From: CAZKTS01 sp964555735
GTDB taxonomy: Bacteria; Actinomycetota; Acidimicrobiia; IMCC26256; PALSA-555
Direction: 5' to 3'
DNA length: 21,682 nt
Assembly: GCA_964555735.1 (NCBI GenBank)
Contig: CAZKTS010000249.1
Location: 1 to 21,682 of the forward strand
Below, piece after piece: positions 7,578 to 14,992 of the stretch; the first letter of the stretch is position 1; every line of letters starts with the position of its first letter. The notes under the pieces were generated by a model. It ran no database searches, was not told the DNA's origin, and saw only the letters and a program-made list of their open reading frames with translations. Position numbers and translations under genes: made by a program.

Positions 7578-8336
7578 ATGTCGGGACGACTGGACGGAAG
7601 GGTCGCGCTGATCACCGGCGCGGCGTCGGGGATCGGGGCCGCGTGTGCGGCCCGGTTTGCCGAGGAAGGCGCGACGATCGCCGGCTTCGACGTCGCCGCC
7701 ATCCCCGCCGGCCACCCGGCGGAGCAGTGGCTCCAGGTCGATGTGCGCGAGGAAGAGGTGGTGGCGGCGGCGGTCGACCAGATCGTCGACAAGCTCGGCT
7801 CGATCGACGTGCTGGTGAACGCCGCGGGCGTGCTGAGCGTGGGCGACGCGGTGGAGCTCGACAAGAGCGAATGGGACCGAGTGCTCGGCGTGAACCTCAC
7901 CGGTACGTGGCTGGTGTCGAAGCACGTGGTGCGGCACATGGCGAAGGCGGGGCGGGGGAGCGTGGTGAACCTCGCGAGCATCGAGGGGCTCGAGGGCTTC
8001 TCCGGGCAGACCGCGTACAACGTGTCGAAGGGCGGGGTGGTGCTGCTCACTCGGAACATGGCGGCCGACTTCGGGCCGTCGGGTGTGCGGGTGAACTGCC
8101 TGTGCCCCGGCCTCATCGACACGCCGATGACCGCAGTGCTCCAGGATCCGAGCTTGTCGGTGCTGCGCGACGCGTTCGTGGGCTGGCACCTGCTCGGCCG
8201 GGCGGGGAAGCCCGAGGAGGTGGCCAACGCGGCCCTGTTCCTGGCGTCGGACGAGGCGTCGTTCGTGCACGGCGTCGCGCTCCCCGTCGACGGCGGCTTC
8301 ACCGCGGGCCGGCAGTTCCCGCCGCTGCACGGCTGA
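7578..8336 (+). CDS. Short-chain dehydrogenase/reductase (classical, FabG-like)
   Basis: The 252-aa protein is a classical SDR. It has TGAASGIG (residues 13-20), Asp38 at the end of the second strand (GFD), which favours NAD+ over NADP+, NAAG (81-84), catalytic Ser134 (NLASIEG), YNVSK with Tyr147 and Lys151, the CPGLIDTPM segment, and a standard C-terminal VDGG (237-240). ATG 7578 has a good Shine-Dalgarno (AAGGGG, 7567-7572, 5 nt spacer). It lies 26 nt after the MFS gene and 4 nt before the amidohydrolase, so it belongs to the same plus-strand operon. It likely oxidises a secondary alcohol of the pathway substrate; the exact substrate cannot be told from sequence. Confidence 0.5.
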   Translation: MSGRLDGRVALITGAASGIGAACAARFAEEGATIAGFDVAAIPAGHPAEQWLQVDVREEEVVAAAVDQIVDKLGSIDVLVNAAGVLSVGDAVELDKSEWDRVLGVNLTGTWLVSKHVVRHMAKAGRGSVVNLASIEGLEGFSGQTAYNVSKGGVVLLTRNMAADFGPSGVRVNCLCPGLIDTPMTAVLQDPSLSVLRDAFVGWHLLGRAGKPEEVANAALFLASDEASFVHGVALPVDGGFTAGRQFPPLHG

Positions 8337-8340
8337 CGCA

Positions 8341-9153
8341 ATGGCCGACGTCCCCCTCGTCGACACGCACGTCCACGTCATCGGACCCGAGGACGAGTTC
8401 CCGCTCGCGCCCCAGGCCGAGCTGAGCGCGGTGACGGGGGAGTGGTTCCGCACGCACCCGTGCTCGATCGAGGAGTTCCTCGTCCTGATGGACGAGGCCG
8501 GCGTCGAGCGGGCCGTGCTCGTGCAGGCGCAGAGCGCCTACGGCTTCGACAACTCGTACGTGATCGAGGCGGTGAAGCGGTCGAAGGGGCGGTGCGTCGG
8601 CGTCGGCTCGGTCGATCCGACGGGCGACGATCCTGCGGCCGCGGTGCGCGAGCTGATCGACGCGGGCCTGAGCGGCATCCGGGTGTTCGCCGTGCGCGGC
8701 GAACCGATCGACGAGCCGGCGATCTGGAACACCTGCGCCGAGCTCGACGTACCGATCGTCATGACGATCGTGAGCGACCGCTTCGAGGAGCTCGGCCGGG
8801 TGCTCGAGGCCAACCCGACCGTGCAGGCCGCCCTCGACCACTGCGGCTTCGCCGACTTCTCCAGCGGCGTTCCCGACGACCTCGCCGCTCTGGCGAAGCA
8901 CCCGAACCTGTCGCTCAAGGTGTCGACGATCACGTTGGACGCGCTGGAAGCGGCGGGCGACGCGGCCGAGGGCGTGGCTGCACTAGCCGAAGTCTTCGGT
9001 GCCGACCGCCTGATGTGGGGCTCTGACTACAGCCAGACCCATGATCGCCGCTATCGCGTTCAGGTGGCGCTCCTCGGAGCCAGCGTCCACTTGCTATCTC
9101 GGCGCGAGCGCCGTGCGTTCTGCACGGAGCCGTGTTTCCAATGGGGTAGCTGA
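8341..9153 (+). CDS. Amidohydrolase-2 family metal-dependent hydrolase
   Basis: The 270-aa protein fits the amidohydrolase_2 (TIM-barrel dicarboxylate hydrolase/decarboxylase) family. It has DTHVH at residues 8-12 (metal ligands His10 and His12), a strand ending LDHCGF (His167), and LMWGSDYSQTH with the late Asp229. The ATG follows the SDR stop by 4 nt. Members hydrolyse lactones or C-N/C-C bonds or decarboxylate, so with the SDRs it may open a ring or lactone; that is inference. From about codon 215 the codon use drifts (CTA, TTG, TCT) and the final 15 or so residues (AFCTEPCFQWGS) depart from the usual GGTALRLW-type ending. This suggests that the 3' end was rewritten by insertion of the downstream island. 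The active-site residues are all upstream of this and intact. Confidence 0.5.
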   Translation: MADVPLVDTHVHVIGPEDEFPLAPQAELSAVTGEWFRTHPCSIEEFLVLMDEAGVERAVLVQAQSAYGFDNSYVIEAVKRSKGRCVGVGSVDPTGDDPAAAVRELIDAGLSGIRVFAVRGEPIDEPAIWNTCAELDVPIVMTIVSDRFEELGRVLEANPTVQAALDHCGFADFSSGVPDDLAALAKHPNLSLKVSTITLDALEAAGDAAEGVAALAEVFGADRLMWGSDYSQTHDRRYRVQVALLGASVHLLSRRERRAFCTEPCFQWGS

Positions 9154-9270
9154 CCCAGATGTTCTGCTGGTCATCGGCGCTATTGAGCAGGTGTTGCGAC
9201 CCGGGGCGAAGTCTCATGGCGCGACTCGCCCGAATACCGTGGACGGAGCAACAGAATGCGCACGATGGGC

Positions 9271-9275
9271 GGAGG
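9271..9275 (+). promoter_or_regulatory. Shine-Dalgarno GGAGG that fixes the helicase start
   Basis: GGAGG ends 6 nt before GTG 9282. It is the only strong ribosome-binding site upstream of the helicase domain and favours GTG 9282 over the in-frame ATGs at 9159 and 9216. Confidence 0.5.
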
Positions 9276-9281
9276 GGCCGT

Positions 9282-11207
9282 GTGAGTAGCGAACCGTGGC
9301 TTGAGGGCATCGACGGCGACGAGGTTCGAGACCTCATCAACACAGAAGCAAGGGTCGTGTGCGTCGTAGCGGGTCCAGGTTCCGGCAAGACCACTGGCCT
9401 GAAGCGACGAGCACGAAGGCTGGTAGAGGGTCAGGGCGTCGAACCGCCGAAGATCTTCGTCGGGACCTTCACACGCGCAGTGACTGCGGAACTGCGTGCG
9501 GCCCTGGGGGCTGACATTCCCGTCGCGACGCTTCATTCGCTTGCCTATGAACTCCTGCGAACGAATCCCGGCGCCTGTCAGGGCATGAAACTTCGGTTCT
9601 TGCTCGACTATGAAGCCGACGCGCTTCTCTATGACGTCGCGGACTCGGTTCCGCACCTCGAGAATCTGTATCAACGACGTCGTGCGCTTCGTCGGCTCCA
9701 GTCTGACCGTGCTGAGCGTCAGGCTCCTCATGACGCTGCGTTTGCGGCGTCGGTAAGAGCGTGGCTCGTCCGACACGGTGGCATGTTGATCGGGGAAGTC
9801 GGCTACTTGGCCGTTCTCGGGCTTGAGAGCGAAGACATTCCGCCCGGCGCATACGACCATGTCGTCATTGACGAATACCAAGATCTCACCGCGGCGGAGC
9901 AGGCCCTTGTTGAATTGATCTGGTCAGGCAACGGGTCGCTGCTGGTCATGGGTGACAACGAGCAGTCCGTCTACTCATTCAGGTTCAACCATCCTGAAGG
10001 CATTGAAGAGTTTCGTGATCGATGGAGAGGCGAGTCTCTCGTTGAGATACCGCTACCGGACAATCGGAGGTGCGGTTCCGAGATCTTGGATGTTGCAAAC
10101 CTGATGCTCGCTGAGCGGCGAAAACCACCAATGAACTTCATGAGTGGAATCGATGGAACCGTCGCCCTAGTGCATTGGCCCACGCAGCAAGATGAGATCG
10201 ACGGTTTGGCCACCTACATCAATTCCCGACCCGGCGAGACCTTCTTGGTTCTGGTGCCGAGGCGAATTATTGGGTATCGGCTGCGTGACGCGATCGGGGC
10301 AGAAGCGCAAACTGCCTTTCAAGAGGAAGTGCTCGAGCATCCCTTGGCGCAGGCGCGATTTGCCGCTGCATCGGCGGTCGCGGATCCGGAAGACATGGTG
10401 GCTATCCGCGCATGGCTGGGATTGCACGGTACGGAGGAAGCGCCCGCCAGCGGTCGAAACTGTGCCGCGTGTGCATCGCTGCCCGAGGAGGTGGTTGGAA
10501 CAGAGCTCATCGAGCGGATAGCCAACGGCACCATCGCCGTGTCGGGTGACGGAAGTTTGCAGGTTCGACGTCGTGCAACGGCGCTCCGGGATCTTCTCGC
10601 AAGCTCCATCGTGCACGACGTTGGCGGGGCGATCGAATACTTCTTCGATCCCGGACTTGCGGAAGCTGAGCCCGACGCTGAACGGCAGAAGTGGCTAGCA
10701 GAAGACTTGGAGGCACTCCGCGTCGCTGCGCACGACGCAGCGGGTGCTGCGGAGCATCCGACGCTCCGCCAAGTGATGAACAGTCTGCGATATCGCATCG
10801 CAACCCGCGCGCCCTTGGTGCCCGATGACGTTGAGCCGCGAGTTCAGATCATGACTCTGCACTCTGCGAAAGGGCTCGAGGCGGACAACATCATCGTGGC
10901 CGGCGCCGCGCAACAGATGATGCCCGGCGCTGAGGCGGACCCGGACAAGGTTGCCGAACACCGGCGCTTGTTGTATGTGGCTATTACTCGCGCTCGACGG
11001 AACCTGGTGGTCTCTTGGTCGCGCGCGTTCCCATTCGGAGATGCGATGGCGAACCGCGTGGCAAGCGATCTTGGAGTGATCACGATTGATGGCGAGAAAT
11101 ATGTCCAGCTCTCGCGGACTGCGCTCTTGCCGCAGGCGCTTCCCGGCGGCGGTGCAGGCGAGGTGTGGCTAGCGACCCAAGGTCAAGTGGCTGATCCTCA
11201 GGGATAG
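9282..11207 (+). CDS. UvrD/PcrA-like SF1A helicase
   Basis: The 641-aa protein carries a full set of SF1A helicase motifs. Walker A is AGPGSGKT (residues 30-37), Ia is GTFTRAVTAEL (61-71), Ib is TLHSLAYELL (83-92), and Walker B is IDEYQD (196-201). Motif III is GDNEQSVYSFR (224-234), IV is LPDNRRCGSEI (258-268), V is TLHSAKGLE (525-533), and VI is LLYVAITRARR (563-573). It should unwind DNA 3'-5' using ATP. It is shorter than housekeeping UvrD/PcrA (about 720-780 aa) and has no C-terminal nuclease domain. An isolated CAAC (394-397) lies in the divergent insert between motifs IV and V. The gene stands alone on the plus strand in the low-GC island. Its likely nuclease partner is the PD-(D/E)XK protein ending at 12859, but they are on opposite strands with two genes between. 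A defence or DNA-repair role is inferred. Confidence 0.5.
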   Translation: MSSEPWLEGIDGDEVRDLINTEARVVCVVAGPGSGKTTGLKRRARRLVEGQGVEPPKIFVGTFTRAVTAELRAALGADIPVATLHSLAYELLRTNPGACQGMKLRFLLDYEADALLYDVADSVPHLENLYQRRRALRRLQSDRAERQAPHDAAFAASVRAWLVRHGGMLIGEVGYLAVLGLESEDIPPGAYDHVVIDEYQDLTAAEQALVELIWSGNGSLLVMGDNEQSVYSFRFNHPEGIEEFRDRWRGESLVEIPLPDNRRCGSEILDVANLMLAERRKPPMNFMSGIDGTVALVHWPTQQDEIDGLATYINSRPGETFLVLVPRRIIGYRLRDAIGAEAQTAFQEEVLEHPLAQARFAAASAVADPEDMVAIRAWLGLHGTEEAPASGRNCAACASLPEEVVGTELIERIANGTIAVSGDGSLQVRRRATALRDLLASSIVHDVGGAIEYFFDPGLAEAEPDAERQKWLAEDLEALRVAAHDAAGAAEHPTLRQVMNSLRYRIATRAPLVPDDVEPRVQIMTLHSAKGLEADNIIVAGAAQQMMPGAEADPDKVAEHRRLLYVAITRARRNLVVSWSRAFPFGDAMANRVASDLGVITIDGEKYVQLSRTALLPQALPGGGAGEVWLATQGQVADPQG

Positions 11208-11280
11208 AACGCCCGGGTTCTCGTCTGCATGTCTTGGTGAATAGAGGCCAGTCAGAGTAAGCACGCCCGCAAGTTAATGA

Positions 11281-12060
11281 TCAGCCGGTCGGGGGCTGTA
11301 CACCTAGTGATAGTTCGCAGAGTACGTCCGCCTGCCGCTGCAGATCGCGTTGCGTGAGGTCGCGTGATGCGATCCAATACTCATGGTCGGCGCACAACCC
11401 CAAAGGGTCGTGCCTACGGACAACGCAAAATCCCGTGCTCTTCAGGCTGGCTTCGAGCAGCGCTCGCGAGACGGCGCTCCGCCGGTACACGTTCGCCACG
11501 ATGATCCCAGATGCGGCGAGCAGCGTGCCCATGGCCTGAAAGTCATCGGCCGAGACTGGAAAGTGGAAAACGAAAGCCGCAACCACAACTTCGAACGTGG
11601 CTCGACGTGATTCCCAGTCGACCTCCGATGGGAGCGCACACTCCAGCCCCATCGTTCTGCAGTGATCCACTGCGGACGGATCTAGGTCGACCCCCAGGTA
11701 TTGATCAAGATGTAGGCCCACGGACAGCGGGTTGTGTCCGGGGCCCCATTCGGCGAGTCGCGTCATGCCCGCGTCGATGACGTACGAACGGAACAGGTTC
11801 GCGACCGCCCTGTGCGGAGCCTCTGCTCCTCGCTCGGCTGCGACGAGCCGACGTCGGAGTGTGTTCACAATGCGGATCTCGTCCGGTGACAGTTGGTCAA
11901 TCGGGGTACGGACGAGAATCCGGTCCATGAAGCGGTGGTGCAGCACGCCATCGATCACGATTTCGCGCGGTGGGATGACCTCGCGGTCAGGCGGAACGAA
12001 CCGGACGCCGTGTTCGTGAGCTTCCGTTTGTAGATCGCGAGACTGTGCTGATTCAGTCAT
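11281..12060 (-). CDS. Class I SAM-dependent methyltransferase-like protein
   Basis: The 259-aa protein has a divergent class I methyltransferase core. Motif I is LAEWGPGHNP (residues 102-111), the acidic ribose-binding strand is YLGVDLDPSAVDHC (121-134), motif IV is FEVVVAAFVFHFPVS (156-170), and a post-motif strand is SGIIVANVY (184-192). About 95 residues precede the core; they include HHRFMDRILVRTPIDQLSPDE and a helical segment, perhaps a substrate cap. No DNA-methylase signature (DPPY, NPPF or PC dipeptide) was seen, so a restriction-modification methylase is unlikely. ATG 12060 is chosen over upstream in-frame codons because those run through the intergenic region. No strong Shine-Dalgarno is present. 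It is divergent from the 242-aa gene (93-nt gap) and convergent with the helicase (73-nt gap). The substrate is unknown. Confidence 0.5.
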   Translation of the reverse strand: MTESAQSRDLQTEAHEHGVRFVPPDREVIPPREIVIDGVLHHRFMDRILVRTPIDQLSPDEIRIVNTLRRRLVAAERGAEAPHRAVANLFRSYVIDAGMTRLAEWGPGHNPLSVGLHLDQYLGVDLDPSAVDHCRTMGLECALPSEVDWESRRATFEVVVAAFVFHFPVSADDFQAMGTLLAASGIIVANVYRRSAVSRALLEASLKSTGFCVVRRHDPLGLCADHEYWIASRDLTQRDLQRQADVLCELSLGVQPPTG

Positions 12061-12153
12061 CTTCGTGCGGCCGGCCAACGCGCTGTGACCCGCGAGCACC
12101 AGACCGCTCTGTAAGGTTTCGGCGCTTCCATCAAGCTTTGACGGGCGGACGAC

Positions 12154-12882
12154 ATGAGCAACTCTCGTTTCCAATCCTCGGACCGAAGCATGCGGCTTGA
12201 CCCGCTCGCCGCCCCTGTCTGTTCCCTGGTCATCCTCAGGCATACAGGCCCACGCGACATCTCGTCGGGCGCCGAGGTCTTGGTGGCTGTGCGTACGCCT
12301 GAGACGAACGCGAGATTCTCTAACACCATGAGCGTGCCGACCCAACGCGTTCCGAGAGCGCTGTTCTACGACGTGGCGGGTGCCACGATCGAGACGCCCG
12401 AAGCGCAAGGAACGCAGGCGCTACCTGCTGAGTGGTTCGATAGCGAGACGCCTGTCGTGGACTGCCCAACTCGATTCGTTGTCGAATCAATTCTCTGTCG
12501 CAAGCTGGGCGTAGCCGACGCACTGGAGTCGGGGACGTTGACGTTCCGCGCGTCTAGAGCCGAGCTTGCGGTCGGGTCTGTTCCGGTCGCGCCGCTCGGT
12601 CCGGGCGATGACAGCGGGCCGGAGACTGAACAGCTCGCGATGTTGACGATCGTGGTCGTCGTGTCGTCTGGTCACAGTGCCTTTCCGCAAAGCACTGCTT
12701 GCTACAACCCAATCTCCTGGGTCAGGCCGGTGCAGCTAGTGACCGCCGTCGCAACAAGAGATCCGCTAGTCGCCGTTCCGGATCTTGATCCATTCGAAGT
12801 GTGTGTGCAGGGCATGTGTCTGACCGCTGCGGCTCGGGTGTTGGATGCGCTCACGACATCATGGGGCGCGCCGACGGTTTGA
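12154..12882 (+). CDS. Hypothetical protein, divergently paired with methyltransferase
   Basis: I do not recognise this 242-aa protein with certainty. The N-terminal third (VCSLVILRHTGPR, VLVAVRTPETNARFSNTMSV, PTQRVP; residues 22-67) recalls the first strands of Nudix proteins. The Nudix box GX5EX7REUXEEXGU is missing; its place is taken by VVESILCRKLGVADALESG (109-127), so hydrolase activity of that type is not supported. The later part has a hydrophobic strand (LAMLTIVVVVSSG, 161-173), then TACYNPISWVRP, and a Cys-containing end (DPFEVCVQGMCLTAAARVLDAL, 212-233). There are no membrane segments. ATG 12154 has only a weak GGGCGG; Met13 at 12190 is an alternative. A TAAGGT box at 12112-12117 is a possible -10. 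The 3' end overlaps the convergent nuclease gene by 24 nt. It may work with the methyltransferase, with which it shares the upstream region. Confidence 0.5.
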   Translation: MSNSRFQSSDRSMRLDPLAAPVCSLVILRHTGPRDISSGAEVLVAVRTPETNARFSNTMSVPTQRVPRALFYDVAGATIETPEAQGTQALPAEWFDSETPVVDCPTRFVVESILCRKLGVADALESGTLTFRASRAELAVGSVPVAPLGPGDDSGPETEQLAMLTIVVVVSSGHSAFPQSTACYNPISWVRPVQLVTAVATRDPLVAVPDLDPFEVCVQGMCLTAAARVLDALTTSWGAPTV

Positions 12883-14538
12883 CCGCGACGGGGTTCGGCG
12901 ATTGCCTGGAATGCGCACAACTACAACCATTCGAGACCCTCCGTTGTTGATTTGCGAATCGGCGCGTTCGACCCAGACGTTGTCTCGCAGGCTCGGGATG
13001 CTTGCCTCGCGTGCGCTCTGGTCGAGGATCATCAACACCCCGAGGCTGACATCGGTCGCCTCGTACAGGGCGACCTGGGGCAAGAATCGACGTAGGGATT
13101 CAGGCGACGAGTTCTGCCGCTCCAACTTGAACTCGATTGGGAAGCGAAACCCATCGAAGGTTGCCAGGAGATCGGGACGGCCGCCGCCGATCTGCTGAAC
13201 CTCAGCGAGCATGGCGCCAGCCGTCATGTTCCCACGCAGCCAGTCTTGGACATCAGCTGCAAGGGCGGCCTCTGTGGCTTCGGCATCGAAGAGGTACTTG
13301 CGACGGCGCAGAGCGTCCTGGGGTTGAGCGTTCATGCAAGCCATGAGGAAGCGCAGCAACTGTTCGATCAAAGCATCGAACCTTTCGCGCACCAATCCTT
13401 GGTAGTCGGCGCAGTCCACCAACGCCGCCTGTACCTGCGCGATTGCTTGTTGCACGACGGGTACAGGGGTGATGCTGCTCGACGAAGTGGCAGCCAAGAA
13501 GCGGTCGCTAACCGTCATGACAGCTGTGTAGGCGTCGTGGTGGTCCTGGACGTCGGAGACCGTCTTTGCGAGCTCGGAGAGCACTGGCACTTGCGCGAGA
13601 GTTCTGGATGATGCGTCGCCAGCGGCGATGAGCGAGTAGAGGGCGGGTATTGCCGTGCTGCGGAGGAAGCAAAAGGCAGGTTCGGCTCGCAACCGCACGA
13701 CTTCATCGATCGTTAGGGAATTGACTGCACGGTCAATGCTTAGAGCGGCGAGGGCATTGCTCATGACTGCGAGATCAACTACGCGGTCGGGGTGCGTTCG
13801 ATTGATTCCACATGAGATGTCGCCGAAGTAGGGGAGGTTGCCGACGATCCGCGTGTCGTACTCCTCCAGATGACTCTCGATCCACTCATGCGCGGTTGCC
13901 AACTCGAAATGTCGTTGTGCGGCACGCGTGGTCTCGAAATCAAGGATCCCGAGACTTTCGATCACCGGCCACAGAAATGCGTGGCCATCAAGGCGCTCAG
14001 GGACCGACGCGAGCGACCGTTCGAAACTTGCAGGGCTCGGCGGTGCCGGCAGCCGTGACCTTGCGTGGTGAAGTTGTGCTGCGACGAACGTGCGCTCTTG
14101 TCCTACCGAGTCCAGAGTTGCGATATCACCACTCCAGCGTTCCAGCAGGTCGGTCGTCGTGTCGTAGCTACGAGCGTGCAGGGCGCCGCCGAAGGCCTTC
14201 AGACGTGCCCTTGTCGTCGTGTCTTGCCAACTTCCGTGCAGTCCCGTGTCGGCAAAGTGCAAAGCCTTGCGGTGGACCAACTCGTCACTATTCGAAGTCG
14301 ACCCGATGAAGCGAAGCAATTCCGCTGCGACCAGCGTCTCGATCGTGGGTTGAACCTCCTCGAGCAGTGGCGACTGCACGAGGTCCACCGTCGGAATGAG
14401 GAGTTGATCCGCGGAGAGCAGCGCGACCTGCCGGAGCGTGTTCCGGACCGTGCCATTGAACGCCGCCGGCGCGCGGTCGGCACGTTGCTGAACCTCGCAC
14501 GTCTGCAGGATTTGGTCGTGAAAGAAGTGGAGGAACAT
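12859..14538 (-). CDS. Large helical protein with C-terminal PD-(D/E)XK nuclease domain
   Basis: The 559-aa protein has no named family that I recognise. Residues 1 to about 430 look mostly alpha-helical; one segment, SLTIDEVVRLRAEPAFCFLR (274-293), resembles the 'T-x-E-E-x-x-x-L-R...F..FR' helix of several uncharacterised phage-defence-type proteins (an impression, not a search result). The C-terminal part has a clear nuclease core: Glu446 in a preceding helix, GRPD with Asp456, IEFK with Glu469 and Lys471, then PQVALY with Gln488 and Tyr492, i.e. D-x12-E-x-K followed by QxxxY as in RecB/Cas4-like nucleases. The end is Arg-rich (residues 542-558) and is partly encoded in the overlap with the convergent 242-aa gene. 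An in-frame TAA lies 8 codons upstream of ATG 14538, limiting the start; no clear Shine-Dalgarno. DNA cleavage in defence is the likely role, by inference. Confidence 0.5.
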   Translation of the reverse strand: MFLHFFHDQILQTCEVQQRADRAPAAFNGTVRNTLRQVALLSADQLLIPTVDLVQSPLLEEVQPTIETLVAAELLRFIGSTSNSDELVHRKALHFADTGLHGSWQDTTTRARLKAFGGALHARSYDTTTDLLERWSGDIATLDSVGQERTFVAAQLHHARSRLPAPPSPASFERSLASVPERLDGHAFLWPVIESLGILDFETTRAAQRHFELATAHEWIESHLEEYDTRIVGNLPYFGDISCGINRTHPDRVVDLAVMSNALAALSIDRAVNSLTIDEVVRLRAEPAFCFLRSTAIPALYSLIAAGDASSRTLAQVPVLSELAKTVSDVQDHHDAYTAVMTVSDRFLAATSSSSITPVPVVQQAIAQVQAALVDCADYQGLVRERFDALIEQLLRFLMACMNAQPQDALRRRKYLFDAEATEAALAADVQDWLRGNMTAGAMLAEVQQIGGGRPDLLATFDGFRFPIEFKLERQNSSPESLRRFLPQVALYEATDVSLGVLMILDQSAREASIPSLRDNVWVERADSQINNGGSRMVVVVRIPGNRRTPSRSNRRRAP

Positions 14539-14662
14539 CTCGGCCCGATCGAAGCCCGCTTACCCAAGTTCACCGATGGTAGACCTCGCCGGCGCGCGGG
14601 CGTATTCCGCTAGGCCCGACGAAGCGCGGATGGATGTCGTCAATGCATCTAACGCGTGCGCT

Positions 14663-14683
14663 GCGTGAAGCGTTCGTTCACGC
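14663..14683. repeat. Hairpin GCGTGAA-7 nt-TTCACGC
   Basis: A perfect 7-bp inverted repeat with a 7-nt loop (GCGTTCG) sits in the 176-nt gap between the small gene and the nuclease gene, both on the minus strand. There is no T-tract on either side, so it is not a canonical terminator. It could be an operator of the nuclease gene, a weak terminator of the small gene, or chance. Confidence 0.5.
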
Positions 14684-14714
14684 TCGCGAGGGCCGGGAGT
14701 TGGTGCTGCGTTGC

Positions 14715-14972
14715 TCAGTCGGTGAGCAGCGTTTGAGCTTGATCAATCCTTTGAGCAAGTTCTAGATAGCCCTCGGCGAGCGCCAAGAGTTCGATGGCTC
14801 GTTGAATTCGTCCGTCGTCGGCTTCGCCGGGCTGCAGAAGTTCCGTGATGGCAGCGCTTGTGCGCAAACCTGATTCCGCTCTTGCTCGAGCGGAGGTGCG
14901 GTCGGACGGCTCGTTGTAGTGCTCGGCCGCGAACAGCAACACAGGGCGGGGGAGCCCGTGGATCGGCAACAC
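14715..14972 (-). CDS. Small hypothetical protein (85 aa)
   Basis: This short gene has a GTG start at 14972 preceded by a strong purine-rich Shine-Dalgarno (GGAG at 14983-14980, 7-nt spacer, within GAAGGAAGGAGAGA). The ATG at 15032 in the same frame would give 105 aa but has no such site and would place the operator-like repeats inside the coding region. The protein begins VLPIHGLPRPVLLFAAEHYN and continues with two predicted helices (about 26-47 and 54-83: QRAIELLALAEGYLELAQRID). There is no Cys, membrane segment or known motif. It lies upstream of the nuclease gene on the same strand (176-nt gap) and could be a regulator or antitoxin-like partner; this is inference only. Coding status is fairly likely because of the ribosome site, but not certain. 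Confidence 0.5.
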   Translation of the reverse strand: MLPIHGLPRPVLLFAAEHYNEPSDRTSARARAESGLRTSAAITELLQPGEADDGRIQRAIELLALAEGYLELAQRIDQAQTLLTD

Positions 14973-14976
14973 GAAA

Positions 14977-14983
14977 TCTCTCC
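14977..14983 (-). promoter_or_regulatory. Shine-Dalgarno GGAGAGA of the small protein
   Basis: The plus strand reads TCTCTCC, i.e. GGAGAGA on the minus strand, with GGAG ending 7 nt before GTG 14972. It decides the start of the 85-aa protein. Confidence 0.5.
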
Positions 14984-14992
14984 TTCCTTCGC

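Noticed and set aside
6171..8336. 721-aa plus-strand frame as one protein
   Set aside because: Only its last 252 residues are a real protein (the SDR starting at 7578); the rest is an out-of-frame reading of the MFS gene.
9159..9281. Longer helicase N-terminus from ATG 9159 or ATG 9216
   Set aside because: GTG 9282 has a strong Shine-Dalgarno at 6 nt. The extra residues show no helicase motif and the Walker A loop is at the usual distance from GTG 9282.
11206..11221. Possible terminator AGAAC-6 nt-GTTCT between the convergent helicase and methyltransferase genes
   Set aside because: The stem is only 5 bp and there is no T-tract; not reported as a terminator.
9282..14538. Gabija system (UvrD-like GajB plus nuclease)
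   Set aside because: There is no OLD/TOPRIM GajA gene. The nuclease here is of the PD-(D/E)XK type and is on the opposite strand with two genes between.
14065..14613. 182-aa plus-strand open frame in the island
   Set aside because: It is antisense to the PD-(D/E)XK gene, which has a continuous motif-bearing frame; this one has no motif or ribosome site.
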